DNA from: an uncultured Anaerolineae bacterium
GTDB lineage: Bacteria; Chloroflexota; Anaerolineae; Aggregatilineales; Phototrophicaceae
DNA length: 64,000 nt
NCBI GenBank assembly: GCA_938022205.1
Contig: CALIEB010000003.1
Span: 62,001-126,000, forward strand
Direction: 5' to 3'
The position numbers and the translations under genes are program-made. This document shows positions 36,810 through 45,442 of the stretch, in pieces. Numbering within the stretch: the first letter of the stretch is position 1; each line of letters begins with the position of its first letter. A model generated the notes under the pieces. It saw only the letters and a list, made by a program, of their open reading frames with translations, was not told the origin of the DNA and did not search any database.

Positions 36810-36839
36810 GTTCTCCTCTTTTCTTTTAACACGCGCCGC

Positions 36840-38546
36840 TTACATGCGCTCGGGCGCGCTCATGCCCATTAAGCCCAACACGCGCTGAAACGCCACTTGC
36901 GCGGCGCGGTAGAAACGCAACCGCGCCTTGCCTACGTCCTCTGGCACGCCGTCGCCCATCGCCCGCACGCGGTCGTAGATGGGGTGGAACGTGGCGGCAA
37001 GCTCCTTCGCGTAGAAGGCAATGCGGTGCGGTTCATATTGGTTGACAGCCAGCGCAATGATATCTTGTAGTTCCAACACCTTGCGAATGAACGTGAGCTC
37101 GTCCGCGCCTAGCAGCGTTAAGTCTGCGCCTTCGTCGCAGATGCCGCGCTCTTGCGCGCTGCGCAAGATGCTCGCACAGCGCACATGGGCGTTCTGAATG
37201 TAATAGACAGGGTTGTCGTTGCTCTGTTTGACCACCTCGTCGACATCGAACGTTAGGTGGGTGTTGGCACTGCGCCCGAGCATGTGGAAGCGAATAGCAT
37301 CCGCGCCCACCATGTCGATGAGGTCATCGAGCGTGTCGAAGATGCCCGCGCGCTTGCTGATCTTGAACTCTTTGCCGTCGCGCATGGTCTTCACCATCTG
37401 AATGATAATCACGTGAATGTTGTCTGCTGGCAGCCCCAACGCCTGTATGCCCCACGCGACAACCTTGTACTGCTGTCCGTGGTCTGCACCTAGCACGTTG
37501 ACCATCAGGTCAAAGCCACGCTCAATTTTGTTGCGGTGATAAGCGATGTCCGGCAGGGTATAGGTCGGCACGCCGTCACCTTTGACCATCACGCGGTCTT
37601 TTTCGTCGCCGAAGCGCGTCGTACGAAACCACGTGGCAGGTTGAAGGTCGGCGGCTTTGGCGTGTTCTTCCGCGCTTGCGCCTTCCCACTCTTTGGCACG
37701 ATAGATGTAGCCATTGGCTTCCATCGCCTTGAGCGTATCCCACACCGCGCCGCTCTCAAACAAGCTGTTCTCGTTAAAGAACTGGTCGTGGCGAATATTG
37801 ACGCGCTCGAGCGTGCGCTTAATCCATGCGAACATTTGCGCTTCGGCATATTCCTTAAACGGCTGCCAGTCGGCATCTTTGAGCGTGTCGCCGCGTTCTT
37901 CTACCAGCTTCTGCGCGTACTCGCTGATGTAGTCGCCTCTGTAGCCATCTTCCGGAAACGCCACATCTAGCCCTAAGGCTTGCAAGTAGCGCGCCTGTAG
38001 GCTTTTACCTAACAGCACCATTTGGTTGCCCGCGTTGTTGAAATAGTACTCGCGCTGCACGTCGTAGCCAGCAGCCTCTAGCAAGCGCGCCATCGTATCG
38101 CCAGTGACCGCGTTGCGCGCATGCCCAATGGTGATGGGTCCGCTGGGATTTGCGCTGACAAACTCCACTTGAGCGCGCTTGCCTGCGCCGATTGTCAGTG
38201 AGCAGAGCGTATCGCTGCCTTCGGCGATAATGGTCTCAACCAAAGCCTTAAGAGCGTTGGGATTGAGGGTGAAGTTAATGAAGCCCGCGCCCGCCACAAC
38301 AGCTTCTTGCAGATACTCGGGGCGTGTAAGGTGCTTGAGGATGATTTCGGCAACTTGGCGCGGGGGCTGCTGAGCGACTTTGCTCAGCAGCATCGCCGCG
38401 TTGGTGTTATAGTCGCCTTGTCCTGCTTTTTGCGAGGGCTGCACGGTAATGTCGGGCAGCACGAAAGTTGGCAGCTCGCCCGCTGCTTGTGCGGCAGCAA
38501 GCGCGTTAGTAACTAAGTCTGCGAGAACTTGGGGGTAGTAAATCAC
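36840..38546 (-). CDS. argS: Arginine-tRNA ligase
   Basis: Class I synthetase charging tRNA-Arg. The N-terminal Add-1 domain is followed by the HIGH equivalent in SANPSGPITIGHARN near residue 130, the KMSKS-like EFKISKRAG near 370 and the anticodon-binding C-terminus. The start is set at GTG 38546 (568 residues, typical), where IYYPQVLADLV begins; the upstream frame to 38603 has no support, and a TTG two codons earlier is an alternative. Between an XPB-N-terminal-like gene and dcd on the same strand. Confidence 0.95.
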   Translation of the reverse strand: MIYYPQVLADLVTNALAAAQAAGELPTFVLPDITVQPSQKAGQGDYNTNAAMLLSKVAQQPPRQVAEIILKHLTRPEYLQEAVVAGAGFINFTLNPNALKALVETIIAEGSDTLCSLTIGAGKRAQVEFVSANPSGPITIGHARNAVTGDTMARLLEAAGYDVQREYYFNNAGNQMVLLGKSLQARYLQALGLDVAFPEDGYRGDYISEYAQKLVEERGDTLKDADWQPFKEYAEAQMFAWIKRTLERVNIRHDQFFNENSLFESGAVWDTLKAMEANGYIYRAKEWEGASAEEHAKAADLQPATWFRTTRFGDEKDRVMVKGDGVPTYTLPDIAYHRNKIERGFDLMVNVLGADHGQQYKVVAWGIQALGLPADNIHVIIIQMVKTMRDGKEFKISKRAGIFDTLDDLIDMVGADAIRFHMLGRSANTHLTFDVDEVVKQSNDNPVYYIQNAHVRCASILRSAQERGICDEGADLTLLGADELTFIRKVLELQDIIALAVNQYEPHRIAFYAKELAATFHPIYDRVRAMGDGVPEDVGKARLRFYRAAQVAFQRVLGLMGMSAPERM

Positions 38547-38639
38547 GAGCAAATGACCTTTGCATGAACGTGCAAATGAGCGAACAGACCAGAAGTATAG
38601 CACTAGGGCAGGGGCATGTTTAGGGCGAGCGTCAGCGTG

Positions 38640-40343
38640 CTACTCACCTACGCGATAACCAAGCTGCAAAAGCGCGGCGTGCAAGGCTTGTGCCGCCTCT
38701 TGCGACAGCACGAGGCACGCGCTTTCGCCCAAACGCTCGCCTAAGTGCTGGCGCGTGCTTGGCTGCTGATAGAGCAAGTCCATCGCCTCCTTGCTAGCGG
38801 TGCGCAGCACCCACGCTTGTTCAAGCAGCATATCCGTTGTTTCACCGCTGCTAGCAGCCTTAAGCAGCCCTACAATTGGGGCTGGCAGCACGTCCGCGCC
38901 GAGCTGCCGCTTGAGAAAGGTCTCGACGTGGTGCGCTGTGATGCCTTGTTCGGCGGCACGGGCTAGCCCTGCTGCATCAAGCTGATAGATGTAGGGGTCG
39001 CCGCCCGTCAGCCATGTAGTAAAGCGTGCTAGTTGATAGCGGTCGGCGCGTGCTACTTTGCGCGAAGCGTACAAGCTGCCGTCGCTGCGCAGCGTGATGG
39101 CCTCGTGAGCTTCTTTGGGCTGTGGAAATGGCTCTAAGCCGACGAAAGCGCGCCCGTAGGCGGTGAGCCGTGCCGCGTCTTCGGCAAGGTCGAGCATGCC
39201 GAGCCAGTGCATAGGTGCAAGCAGCATAAACTCCAGCAGCGCGCCGTCCACCGCGTGCCAGCTCTCAAACCCGCGCAGGTACTCGTTATCGGCGTTGCGG
39301 ATGTACCAGCTGTCGTAATCGCCGGCTGGACGCTGAAAGTCGGGCATAGTGGCGTGTACTGCGTCAATCAGCTCCTCAATTGACCACCAGCTTCGTGGGG
39401 GCGCAAAACGCGCAAGAGCCGCCAGCAGTGCTTTGCGTGCGAGCAAGGGGTCATAAACAAACTGTGGGTCAGGGAACAAGCCTGCCACGTGCCAAATGTC
39501 CTGATAGATAGTGCTGTCGCGCCATGCTTCTGCGAGGCTTTTTACTTGCTGCCAGCGCGGTGCAGTGAGCCATGTGTTGAGCCTGTCTCGACTGGGGAGG
39601 GCGCGTCCGTCTTGCACGCTAATGAGATGCGCGGTCACGCCGATACAGAGCATAAACGTCAGGCGTTCCGCGCTTGGTTTAAGCAAATGCGGCAGAATGC
39701 GCTCGCTGTAGGCGGGCAAAAAGCTGTCGCCTTCGACTTCTGCGCCCCACACGCGCAAATACGCCAAGAGCGTGGTCATGTCGTCCACAATGGCTGTGTC
39801 GGCGGCTTGCACGTTTTCTAATTCATCTTCTTCGAACGTCATGAGGTGAATGGTTTGCGGCGCAAGGGCGGGCGGCAGCTCATCTTTGAGATGGGCGTAG
39901 GAGGTCTTGTGCACCGGCAGCATTGCGGCAAAATCTTGTGCAAGCACAATCATCGGCACGATGCTGCCGTCTTTCTGCTCAAAGCGTTCGCCGATAAAGC
40001 CGCGATAGAATAGCCCTTCCGCCACGCTTTTGGGACGGCGATGGGGCTGCTCCTCCTCGATGCGCTTGCGCCCCATCTTGCGGATTTCTTTGAAGAGCCG
40101 CTCAAACTGGGCTTTAGGCATGGCATAGTTGCGGCTGGCGATGAGCATCTGCAGCGCGCCGCGTTCTTCGTCGCTGAGCTTGTCCCATAAGGCTTCCACG
40201 CGCTCGGGGTCAAGCATAGCATCGGCTAGCGCACGCACTGCGTCCTGTGGCGCGAGCTTTTGTAGCGGCACGCCCCACACTTCGGCATAGGTGTGCAGCA
40301 TGCCATCATCTAACGCTTTGAGCAAATCTAGCAATTGGTGCAT
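38640..40343 (-). CDS. XPB/Ssl2 N-terminal-like (Helicase_C_3) protein
   Basis: 567 residues with no helicase motifs. The C-terminal 130 residues (LYASRKVARADRYQLARFTT, QLDAAGLARAAEQGITAHHVETFL, split by a turn, then a DMLLEQAWVLRTAS segment and TRQHLGERL) fit the helicase-associated domain found N-terminal of bacterial XPB helicases. The N-terminal half is helical (LLDLLKALDDGMLHTYAEVWG). Stand-alone copies occur in Chloroflexota and Actinobacteriota, role unknown. It starts with ATG 40343 behind a TTGCCT-TATAAT promoter and precedes argS by 93 bases. Confidence 0.6.
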   Translation of the reverse strand: MHQLLDLLKALDDGMLHTYAEVWGVPLQKLAPQDAVRALADAMLDPERVEALWDKLSDEERGALQMLIASRNYAMPKAQFERLFKEIRKMGRKRIEEEQPHRRPKSVAEGLFYRGFIGERFEQKDGSIVPMIVLAQDFAAMLPVHKTSYAHLKDELPPALAPQTIHLMTFEEDELENVQAADTAIVDDMTTLLAYLRVWGAEVEGDSFLPAYSERILPHLLKPSAERLTFMLCIGVTAHLISVQDGRALPSRDRLNTWLTAPRWQQVKSLAEAWRDSTIYQDIWHVAGLFPDPQFVYDPLLARKALLAALARFAPPRSWWSIEELIDAVHATMPDFQRPAGDYDSWYIRNADNEYLRGFESWHAVDGALLEFMLLAPMHWLGMLDLAEDAARLTAYGRAFVGLEPFPQPKEAHEAITLRSDGSLYASRKVARADRYQLARFTTWLTGGDPYIYQLDAAGLARAAEQGITAHHVETFLKRQLGADVLPAPIVGLLKAASSGETTDMLLEQAWVLRTASKEAMDLLYQQPSTRQHLGERLGESACLVLSQEAAQALHAALLQLGYRVGE

Positions 40344-40375
40344 GAGCGTTCCTGCCTTTACGTTGCTTTGTGCTT

Positions 40376-40405
40376 ATTATAGTGGATATGCGCCATGATA
40401 GGCAA
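40376..40405 (-). promoter_or_regulatory. Promoter of the Helicase_C_3-argS-dcd group
   Basis: Minus strand TTGCCT (40400-40405), 18-base spacer, perfect TATAAT (40376-40381), about 33 bases before the ATG. Confidence 0.6.
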
Positions 40406-40441
40406 AGCACCGAGAATTTTTATGCCCCCTACCCGCCTGCG

Positions 40442-40472
40442 TTGCCATGCGCTATGATAAGCGCGGTATATT
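40442..40472 (+). promoter_or_regulatory. Possible promoter of the small membrane peptide gene
   Basis: TTGCCA (40442-40447) and TATATT (40467-40472) with a 19-base spacer, about 30 bases before the small peptide start. Spacer is long, so moderate support only. Confidence 0.4.
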
Positions 40473-40502
40473 GCTGCCTATCTCAACTAAGGAGCGACGA
40501 GT

Positions 40503-40640
40503 ATGGAAGACCAAGAAGACCAGATCGGCTGTGCGACCACCGGCGTGCTGTCGTTGGCGGTGACCGCCGGCTTAAGCATTGCGCTGATTAGCGTCATTAT
40601 CGTTCTCGGCATACTTCTCATTAGCGGGCTGGCAGGGTAA
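40503..40640 (+). CDS. 45-residue single-helix membrane peptide
   Basis: A short gene with an excellent AAGGAG ribosome site (40489-40494) eight bases before ATG. The product begins MEDQEDQIGCATTG and continues as one long hydrophobic helix (VTAGLSIALISVIIVLGILL), ending SGLAG, followed by two stop codons. Acidic N-terminus plus C-terminal helix suggests a small inner-membrane peptide. It lies 13 bases before the glycosidase-like lipoprotein gene, so both are probably translated from one transcript. No family recognised. Confidence 0.65.
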   Translation: MEDQEDQIGCATTGVLSLAVTAGLSIALISVIIVLGILLISGLAG

Positions 40641-40653
40641 TAAGGCGGCTGTC

Positions 40654-41784
40654 ATGCGTTTTTTGAGGCTGGTGGTGCTGCTGTTGTGCGCGTGCCAGCC
40701 CACTTTGCCTCGTCCTGCCGCGTTGACCGCTTTGCCGTTTGCCACCGCAGTCGTGCCGACGCAGCCGCCCACGTTGGTTGCCGCACGCCCTTCGCCTTGC
40801 GACCGCGTGGCAGAGAACGCGCTCGCACCGTATCGTCCGCAGCAAGGCGCATTTATACGCACACAAGGCAGCCAGCTTGTGTTAGAGGGCAAGCCATTTG
40901 TCGTACATGGCGCGAATTACTATCCTAGCAATACCCCTTTTCAACGCTTTCTAACCGAAACTGACCCTGACGCGCTTGCCGAAGAGCTTGCACTCATGCG
41001 TGCGCTAGGGCTGAACACGCTGCGCATTTTCTTGCGCCACGCAGACCTGTTCACGTGTGAGGCGGGCGTGCTGCACGTGCAAGCTGCGAACATAGCGCGC
41101 CTTGATGCGCTGTTGACAACGTTTGCCCGTGCGGGTTTTCGCCTAATCATCGTGCTGCACGAGGGCGTGGACTTGCGTGACGCGGCGAACTACGCCCGCT
41201 ATGCCGCTGAAACGCGCTTCTTACTTGAGCGTTACCGCAGCGAACCGTTTATCTTGGCGTGGGATGCTCGCGACCGTGCTGACGTTCTGTATCGTGAAGG
41301 CAGCGTGCCGCGCGAGCAGGTGCTGCAGTGGCTGCTAGAGACCACCGTTGTGATGCGTGCCGCCGCGCCCAACCAGCTTATTACGGCGGGCTGGTGGGAG
41401 GATGCCGAAGCGACCGCACCGCTGGTGGACGTGGTGAGCTTTCAGCATTACGGTGAGTACGAGCCGCTGCGTCAAGCTATCGCCAACGTGCGCGCTAGCA
41501 CGACGAAGCCCATTTTGCTCAGCGCGATTGGCTACAGCACGTTTGCGTTGGACGAAACGACACAGCGCAACTTGCTTTTTCAGGGCTTGGAAGAAGTGAG
41601 CAACAATCGGCTGGCAGGCTGGCTAATTTACATGGCGTTTGATTATCCCACTAGCGCAGCGTGCGAACCTCCTGATTGTCCGTCGCCTGTGCGTGATATT
41701 CATCGCTACGGCATTTGGAACACCAGCTACTTTCCCAAGCTGGCGGTTGAAGCGATTGAGCGCGTGTTACAGAGCGCACCTTAG
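40654..41784 (+). CDS. Lipoprotein with glycosidase fold, catalytic glutamates apparently lost
   Basis: 376 residues. The N-terminus (FLRLVVLLLCACQP) looks like a lipoprotein signal with a Cys at about 14. The body matches GH5/cellulase-like TIM barrels of clan A: FVVHGANYYP near 88, MRALGLNTLRIFLRH near 126, and a GWLIYMAFDYP near 325. But where the barrel normally has W-D-L-R-N-E-P, this reads WDARDRAD (203-210; Arg208 where Glu is expected), and where K-P-(I/V)-x-x-x-E-x-G is expected it reads KPILLSAIGYST, with Ala291. It may be a sugar-binding pseudoenzyme. Alignment is by eye. Confidence 0.68.
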   Translation: MRFLRLVVLLLCACQPTLPRPAALTALPFATAVVPTQPPTLVAARPSPCDRVAENALAPYRPQQGAFIRTQGSQLVLEGKPFVVHGANYYPSNTPFQRFLTETDPDALAEELALMRALGLNTLRIFLRHADLFTCEAGVLHVQAANIARLDALLTTFARAGFRLIIVLHEGVDLRDAANYARYAAETRFLLERYRSEPFILAWDARDRADVLYREGSVPREQVLQWLLETTVVMRAAAPNQLITAGWWEDAEATAPLVDVVSFQHYGEYEPLRQAIANVRASTTKPILLSAIGYSTFALDETTQRNLLFQGLEEVSNNRLAGWLIYMAFDYPTSAACEPPDCPSPVRDIHRYGIWNTSYFPKLAVEAIERVLQSAP

Positions 41785-41846
41785 ATTGCTAAACCGTTCA
41801 CCCATTGTTTTGCGTATTGACTATATAGGGGTCATAACAAGAAAGT

Positions 41847-43652
41847 GTGGCTATGCTGCGTCGTCGAAGAACACCTCCCACGACTGATGAACCTGAAGTG
41901 CCTGATGTGCCGCTGCAGTGGCGGCGCATGCTGGCGTACCTTGCGCCCTATAAAGCGCGCCTTATGCTGGCGGTGGTGGCGATGTTTGCCAGCGCAGGCT
42001 TAAGCCTTGTGTTCCCCGCAGTTATTCAGCGCGTGATTGATAGCGTGCTTGAAGAGCGCGACTGGCAGCTGCTCGACGCGATTACGCTGGGATTATTGGG
42101 CGTGTTTTTGCTTTACGCTTTCATGTCGTTTGTGCAAACGTATTTCCTCAACTACGTTGGCGAGCGCATTGTCACCGACCTGCGCAAGCAGCTTTACAGT
42201 CACTTACAAACGCTCTCGCTGGGATTTTTCGTCGAGCGGCGCGTGGGTGAGCTGGTCAGCCGCATGTCCAGCGACGTTACAGCGATGCGCAGCGCGCTCA
42301 CCGAAAATCTCACGACGCTGTTGCAGCAAGTGTTGGTCATGATAGGTGCGATTACCGTCATGGTGCTGCTGAATTGGCGACTAACTTTGTTCATCGTGGT
42401 GATGATTCCCATCATCATCGTGTTGGGCTTTGTGTTTGGCACGTCTTTGCGGCGCATTAGCACCCGCGTGCAAGACGAATTAGCGGCGGCAACGGTGGTC
42501 AGCGAGGAAGTGCTGCAGAACATCCGCGAGGTCAAGAGCTTCACCCGTGAAAGTTACGAGGTGGAACGCTACAACAACGCGGTTGAGCGTGCTTTTGCGG
42601 CGGCGTTGAGCCTATTGCGTGTGCGCGCTGTTTTCGGTCCGATTATGGCATTCTTGGGCTTTGGCGGGCTTGCGCTGATTTTGTGGTTTGGCGGGCGCGA
42701 GGTGCTTTCCGGGCGGCTGAGCGGCGGTCAACTTATTGCCTTCTTGGTCTATGGGCTGACGGTGGCTAGCAGCTTCGCCGCGTTGGTAGGGTTGTACACG
42801 ACGTTCCAGCAGACGTTGGGCGCGACCAAGCGCGTCTTTCAACTTTTGGACACGCGCCCTACTGTGCAGGATGCGCCGGACGCGCAACCGCTGCCGCGCA
42901 TTAACGGGCGCGTGCAACTTGAAGGGGTGTGCTTTGCCTATGATGCGCGCCAAGCGGTGCTGCACGACATTACCCTAGACATTCAAGCGGGCGAAATTAT
43001 CGCGCTGGTCGGTCCGAGCGGGGCGGGCAAAAGCACGACCTTCAACCTCATCCCGCGCTTTTATGACCCCACAAGCGGCACGATTAGGATTGATGGGGTC
43101 GATATACGTACCGTCACGCAGCAGAGCTTGCGCGAGCAAATCGGCATTGTGCCGCAAGAGACGCTGCTCTTTGGCGGCACAATTCGCGAGAACATTCTCT
43201 ACGGACGCTTGGATGCCAGCGAGGCGGAGCTAATCGACGCGGCAAAGTCCGCCAATGCGCATGAGTTTATCATGGCACTGCCCGACGGCTATGACACGAT
43301 TGTCGGCGAACGCGGCGTGCGTCTTAGCGGCGGTCAGCGGCAGCGCGTGGCGATTGCGCGCGCTATTCTCAAAGACCCGCGCATCTTGCTTTTGGATGAG
43401 GCGACGAGCAGCCTTGACAACGAGAGCGAGCATTTGGTGCAGGAGGCGTTGGCGCGCTTGATGCAAAACCGCACGACGCTGATTATTGCGCACAGGCTCA
43501 GCACAGTGCGCGTAGCGCATCGCATTGCGGTGCTTGACAAGGGGCGGCTGGTTGAGCTTGGCACGCATGACGCGCTTTTGGCACAGGGTGGACTGTACGC
43601 TCGCTTGTACGACATGCAATTCCGCGAGCAGGAAACGCTTGCGTTAGGGTAA
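41847..43652 (+). CDS. ABC exporter, fused membrane and ATPase domains
   Basis: 601 residues: six-helix transmembrane domain about 30-320 (DPLQWRRMLAYLAPY-like start, six hydrophobic segments) and an ATPase domain about 345-590. Walker A GPSGAGKST is near residue 389, the signature LSGGQRQRVAIARA near 492, Walker B ILLLDEATSS near 513, and the H-loop IIAHRLSTV near 548. It belongs to the MsbA/LmrA-like half-transporter group and should export a lipid, drug or peptide as a homodimer. Start GTG 41847; ATG 41853 is equally possible. Confidence 0.92.
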   Translation: MAMLRRRRTPPTTDEPEVPDVPLQWRRMLAYLAPYKARLMLAVVAMFASAGLSLVFPAVIQRVIDSVLEERDWQLLDAITLGLLGVFLLYAFMSFVQTYFLNYVGERIVTDLRKQLYSHLQTLSLGFFVERRVGELVSRMSSDVTAMRSALTENLTTLLQQVLVMIGAITVMVLLNWRLTLFIVVMIPIIIVLGFVFGTSLRRISTRVQDELAAATVVSEEVLQNIREVKSFTRESYEVERYNNAVERAFAAALSLLRVRAVFGPIMAFLGFGGLALILWFGGREVLSGRLSGGQLIAFLVYGLTVASSFAALVGLYTTFQQTLGATKRVFQLLDTRPTVQDAPDAQPLPRINGRVQLEGVCFAYDARQAVLHDITLDIQAGEIIALVGPSGAGKSTTFNLIPRFYDPTSGTIRIDGVDIRTVTQQSLREQIGIVPQETLLFGGTIRENILYGRLDASEAELIDAAKSANAHEFIMALPDGYDTIVGERGVRLSGGQRQRVAIARAILKDPRILLLDEATSSLDNESEHLVQEALARLMQNRTTLIIAHRLSTVRVAHRIAVLDKGRLVELGTHDALLAQGGLYARLYDMQFREQETLALG

Positions 43653-43663
43653 AGGGGGGAAAT

Positions 43664-44647
43664 ATGCAAGGCAAAACGGTGTTGTTGACGGGTGCAACAG
43701 GCTTTTTAGGCGGCGCGCTAGCGGCACGCTTGAGCGCAGTCGGCGCGCAGGTGCGGGCATTGGTGCGCCGTCCTGACCGCGACCGTCGCATCAAGGACTT
43801 GCCGAACGTCACACAGGTTACGGGTGATGTCACCGATTTAGCCAGCGTGCGTGCCGCTGCGTCTGGCTGTGATTATGCCATTCATGCCGCAGTGTCGTAT
43901 GGCACGCTCGCCGAGCAGCGCGCGGTTAACGTTGAAGGCACGCGCCACGTGGCGCAGGCGTGTGCGGAGGCTGGTGTGGCGCGCCTGCTTCACGTGAGTT
44001 CGCTGGCTGCGTATGGTTATGCCGTGCATGGCGTGGTGACAGAAGCGCGCGCGCTTCGTCCTAGCCGCGAGCCTTACAGCCTTACGAAGGCTGAAGCCGA
44101 AGCTGCTTTGCGCGATGTTGCCCAAGCGCATGGCTTGTCTTACAGTATCGTGCGTGCGGGTGGCATTTTTGGCGCGCACTCAGGGCTGTGGACACTGACG
44201 CTGTTTAAGCTAGCGAAACGCCAGCCGATAGTCTTTCTTGGCGATGGGCGTGCCAATGTGCCGTTGGTATATGTTGATGACCTTATCGACTTGATGCTGC
44301 TGTGTTTGACCGAACCACGAGCGCACAACGAGGCATTTAACGCGGTCTACGACCCACCTTACACGTGGCGTGACCTGCTGATGGGGTATGCGCGGCTTAA
44401 GCGCGAGAACCCCGTTTGGCTTGGCATCCCGCTTGTGTTGGTTAAGCCATTGGTGTGCTTGCTCAGCGCGACCGCGCCCGACCTTACGCCGCGCAAAGCT
44501 CTCAAGGACATGCTCGGCTATTTGCTGAGCGACGTGCGCTACAGCGCGCAAAAAGCGCATGACCTGCTGGGCTGGCAGCCCAAAACCACGCTGTATGCGG
44601 GCATTGAGGCGTGTAAGCCTTACTTACAGGCAAAGGGGCAGCTCTAA
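43664..44647 (+). CDS. NAD(P)-dependent epimerase/dehydratase (extended SDR)
   Basis: 327 residues. The Rossmann glycine motif TGATGFLGGALAARL is at about 9-23, HVSSLAAYG holds the Ser, and YSLTKAEAE near 137 gives the Tyr-x-x-x-Lys pair. This is a nucleotide-sugar or steroid-like extended SDR; the substrate is not clear. AAAGGGGGG precedes the ATG, 11 bases after the ABC exporter, with which it probably shares a transcript. Confidence 0.88.
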   Translation: MQGKTVLLTGATGFLGGALAARLSAVGAQVRALVRRPDRDRRIKDLPNVTQVTGDVTDLASVRAAASGCDYAIHAAVSYGTLAEQRAVNVEGTRHVAQACAEAGVARLLHVSSLAAYGYAVHGVVTEARALRPSREPYSLTKAEAEAALRDVAQAHGLSYSIVRAGGIFGAHSGLWTLTLFKLAKRQPIVFLGDGRANVPLVYVDDLIDLMLLCLTEPRAHNEAFNAVYDPPYTWRDLLMGYARLKRENPVWLGIPLVLVKPLVCLLSATAPDLTPRKALKDMLGYLLSDVRYSAQKAHDLLGWQPKTTLYAGIEACKPYLQAKGQL

Positions 44648-44691
44648 CCTATGGTTGTACGCCGTTATGCCACCGCTTGCATGGCATGACA

Positions 44692-44719
44692 TTGACCGAC
44701 TTTTGCTCTCTGATACAAT
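44692..44719 (+). promoter_or_regulatory. Promoter of the EVTR-lipoprotein operon
   Basis: TTGACC (44692-44697), 16-base spacer, TACAAT (44714-44719), then an AAGGAGG ribosome site and the ATG at 44756. Confidence 0.75.
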
Positions 44720-44755
44720 AGCGACAACAGAATGGTGATTTTCAAGGAGGCATTT

Positions 44756-45442
44756 ATGCGACGAATCGTAGGGATAGCAGCAGCGTTAGTGTTGACTTTG
44801 GCAGCGTGCGGTGATATGCCTCCTTCTACGGTCTTTGTGATGGAGGTGACCCGCGAGGTCACCCGCGAAGTGACACGCGAAGTCGTGGTGACTGCAACGT
44901 CTGCGCTGGTGAGCGGCGCAATTCCTGTGGTTAGCCCAACGCCTACGGCTGCGCCGCGTCAGTCACCCACGCCTGTGGCAACCCCTACGCCGGATGTGTT
45001 TCCTACGCCTGTGATAGGTCAGGTGTTTGTGGCAGAGCAGGTTTTTCAAGGCGGACGCATGTTCTGGCTGCAGCCTGTCAACCAAATTTGGGTGCTGACA
45101 TTCGAGGGCGGCAAAAACGTTTGGCAGGTCTATCAAGATAGCTTTGAAGAGGGCATGCCAGAACGCGACCCTACGATTGTGCCACCGCCTGGGTTCTATC
45201 AGCCTGAACGCGGCTTTGGCAAGCTCTGGCGGGAAAACCCGATGCTGCGCGATGTGCTAGGCTGGGCAACGACCGAAGAGTTGGGCTATAACACGCGCTA
45301 CGAGTACCACGCCGGCGGATTTGTCGACGAAAACAATGTCTATGTTCCTGCTTCAGGGTATCATGTACTAGAGAACTTGATACGCGAGGAATATCACTTT
45401 ATCGAAGGAGCGTGGACGTGGGAACTCAAGAATTCACCATAA
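44756..45442 (+). CDS. Lipoprotein with EVTR repeat and Pro/Thr linker
   Basis: 228 residues from ATG 44756, which has a strong AAGGAGG site (an in-frame ATG at 44732 lacks one). Lipobox LAAC with Cys18. Then an EVTREVTREV repeat, a PTPTAAP-type linker, and about 150 residues resembling an extracellular sensor or binding domain (WVLTFEGGKNVWQVYQDSFE, ETRYEYHAGG-like end). Chloroflexota lipoproteins with this repeat are frequent and uncharacterised. It overlaps the next gene by 25 bases. The three in-phase 12-base repeats lie at 44845-44880. Confidence 0.75.
   Translation: MRRIVGIAAALVLTLAACGDMPPSTVFVMEVTREVTREVTREVVVTATSALVSGAIPVVSPTPTAAPRQSPTPVATPTPDVFPTPVIGQVFVAEQVFQGGRMFWLQPVNQIWVLTFEGGKNVWQVYQDSFEEGMPERDPTIVPPPGFYQPERGFGKLWRENPMLRDVLGWATTEELGYNTRYEYHAGGFVDENNVYVPASGYHVLENLIREEYHFIEGAWTWELKNSP
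44845..44880 (+). repeat. Three 12-base tandem repeats coding EVTR
   Basis: GAGGTGACCCGC, GAGGTCACCCGC and GAAGTGACACGC follow each other in phase in the lipoprotein gene, encoding (Glu-Val-Thr-Arg)3. The unit is imperfect, so slippage is limited. Confidence 0.8.

Noticed and set aside
44845-44880. Short tandem repeat as a possible CRISPR or satellite
   Set aside because: It has only three 12-base units, is in frame and codes for an EVTR repeat common in lipoproteins; no spacers are present.
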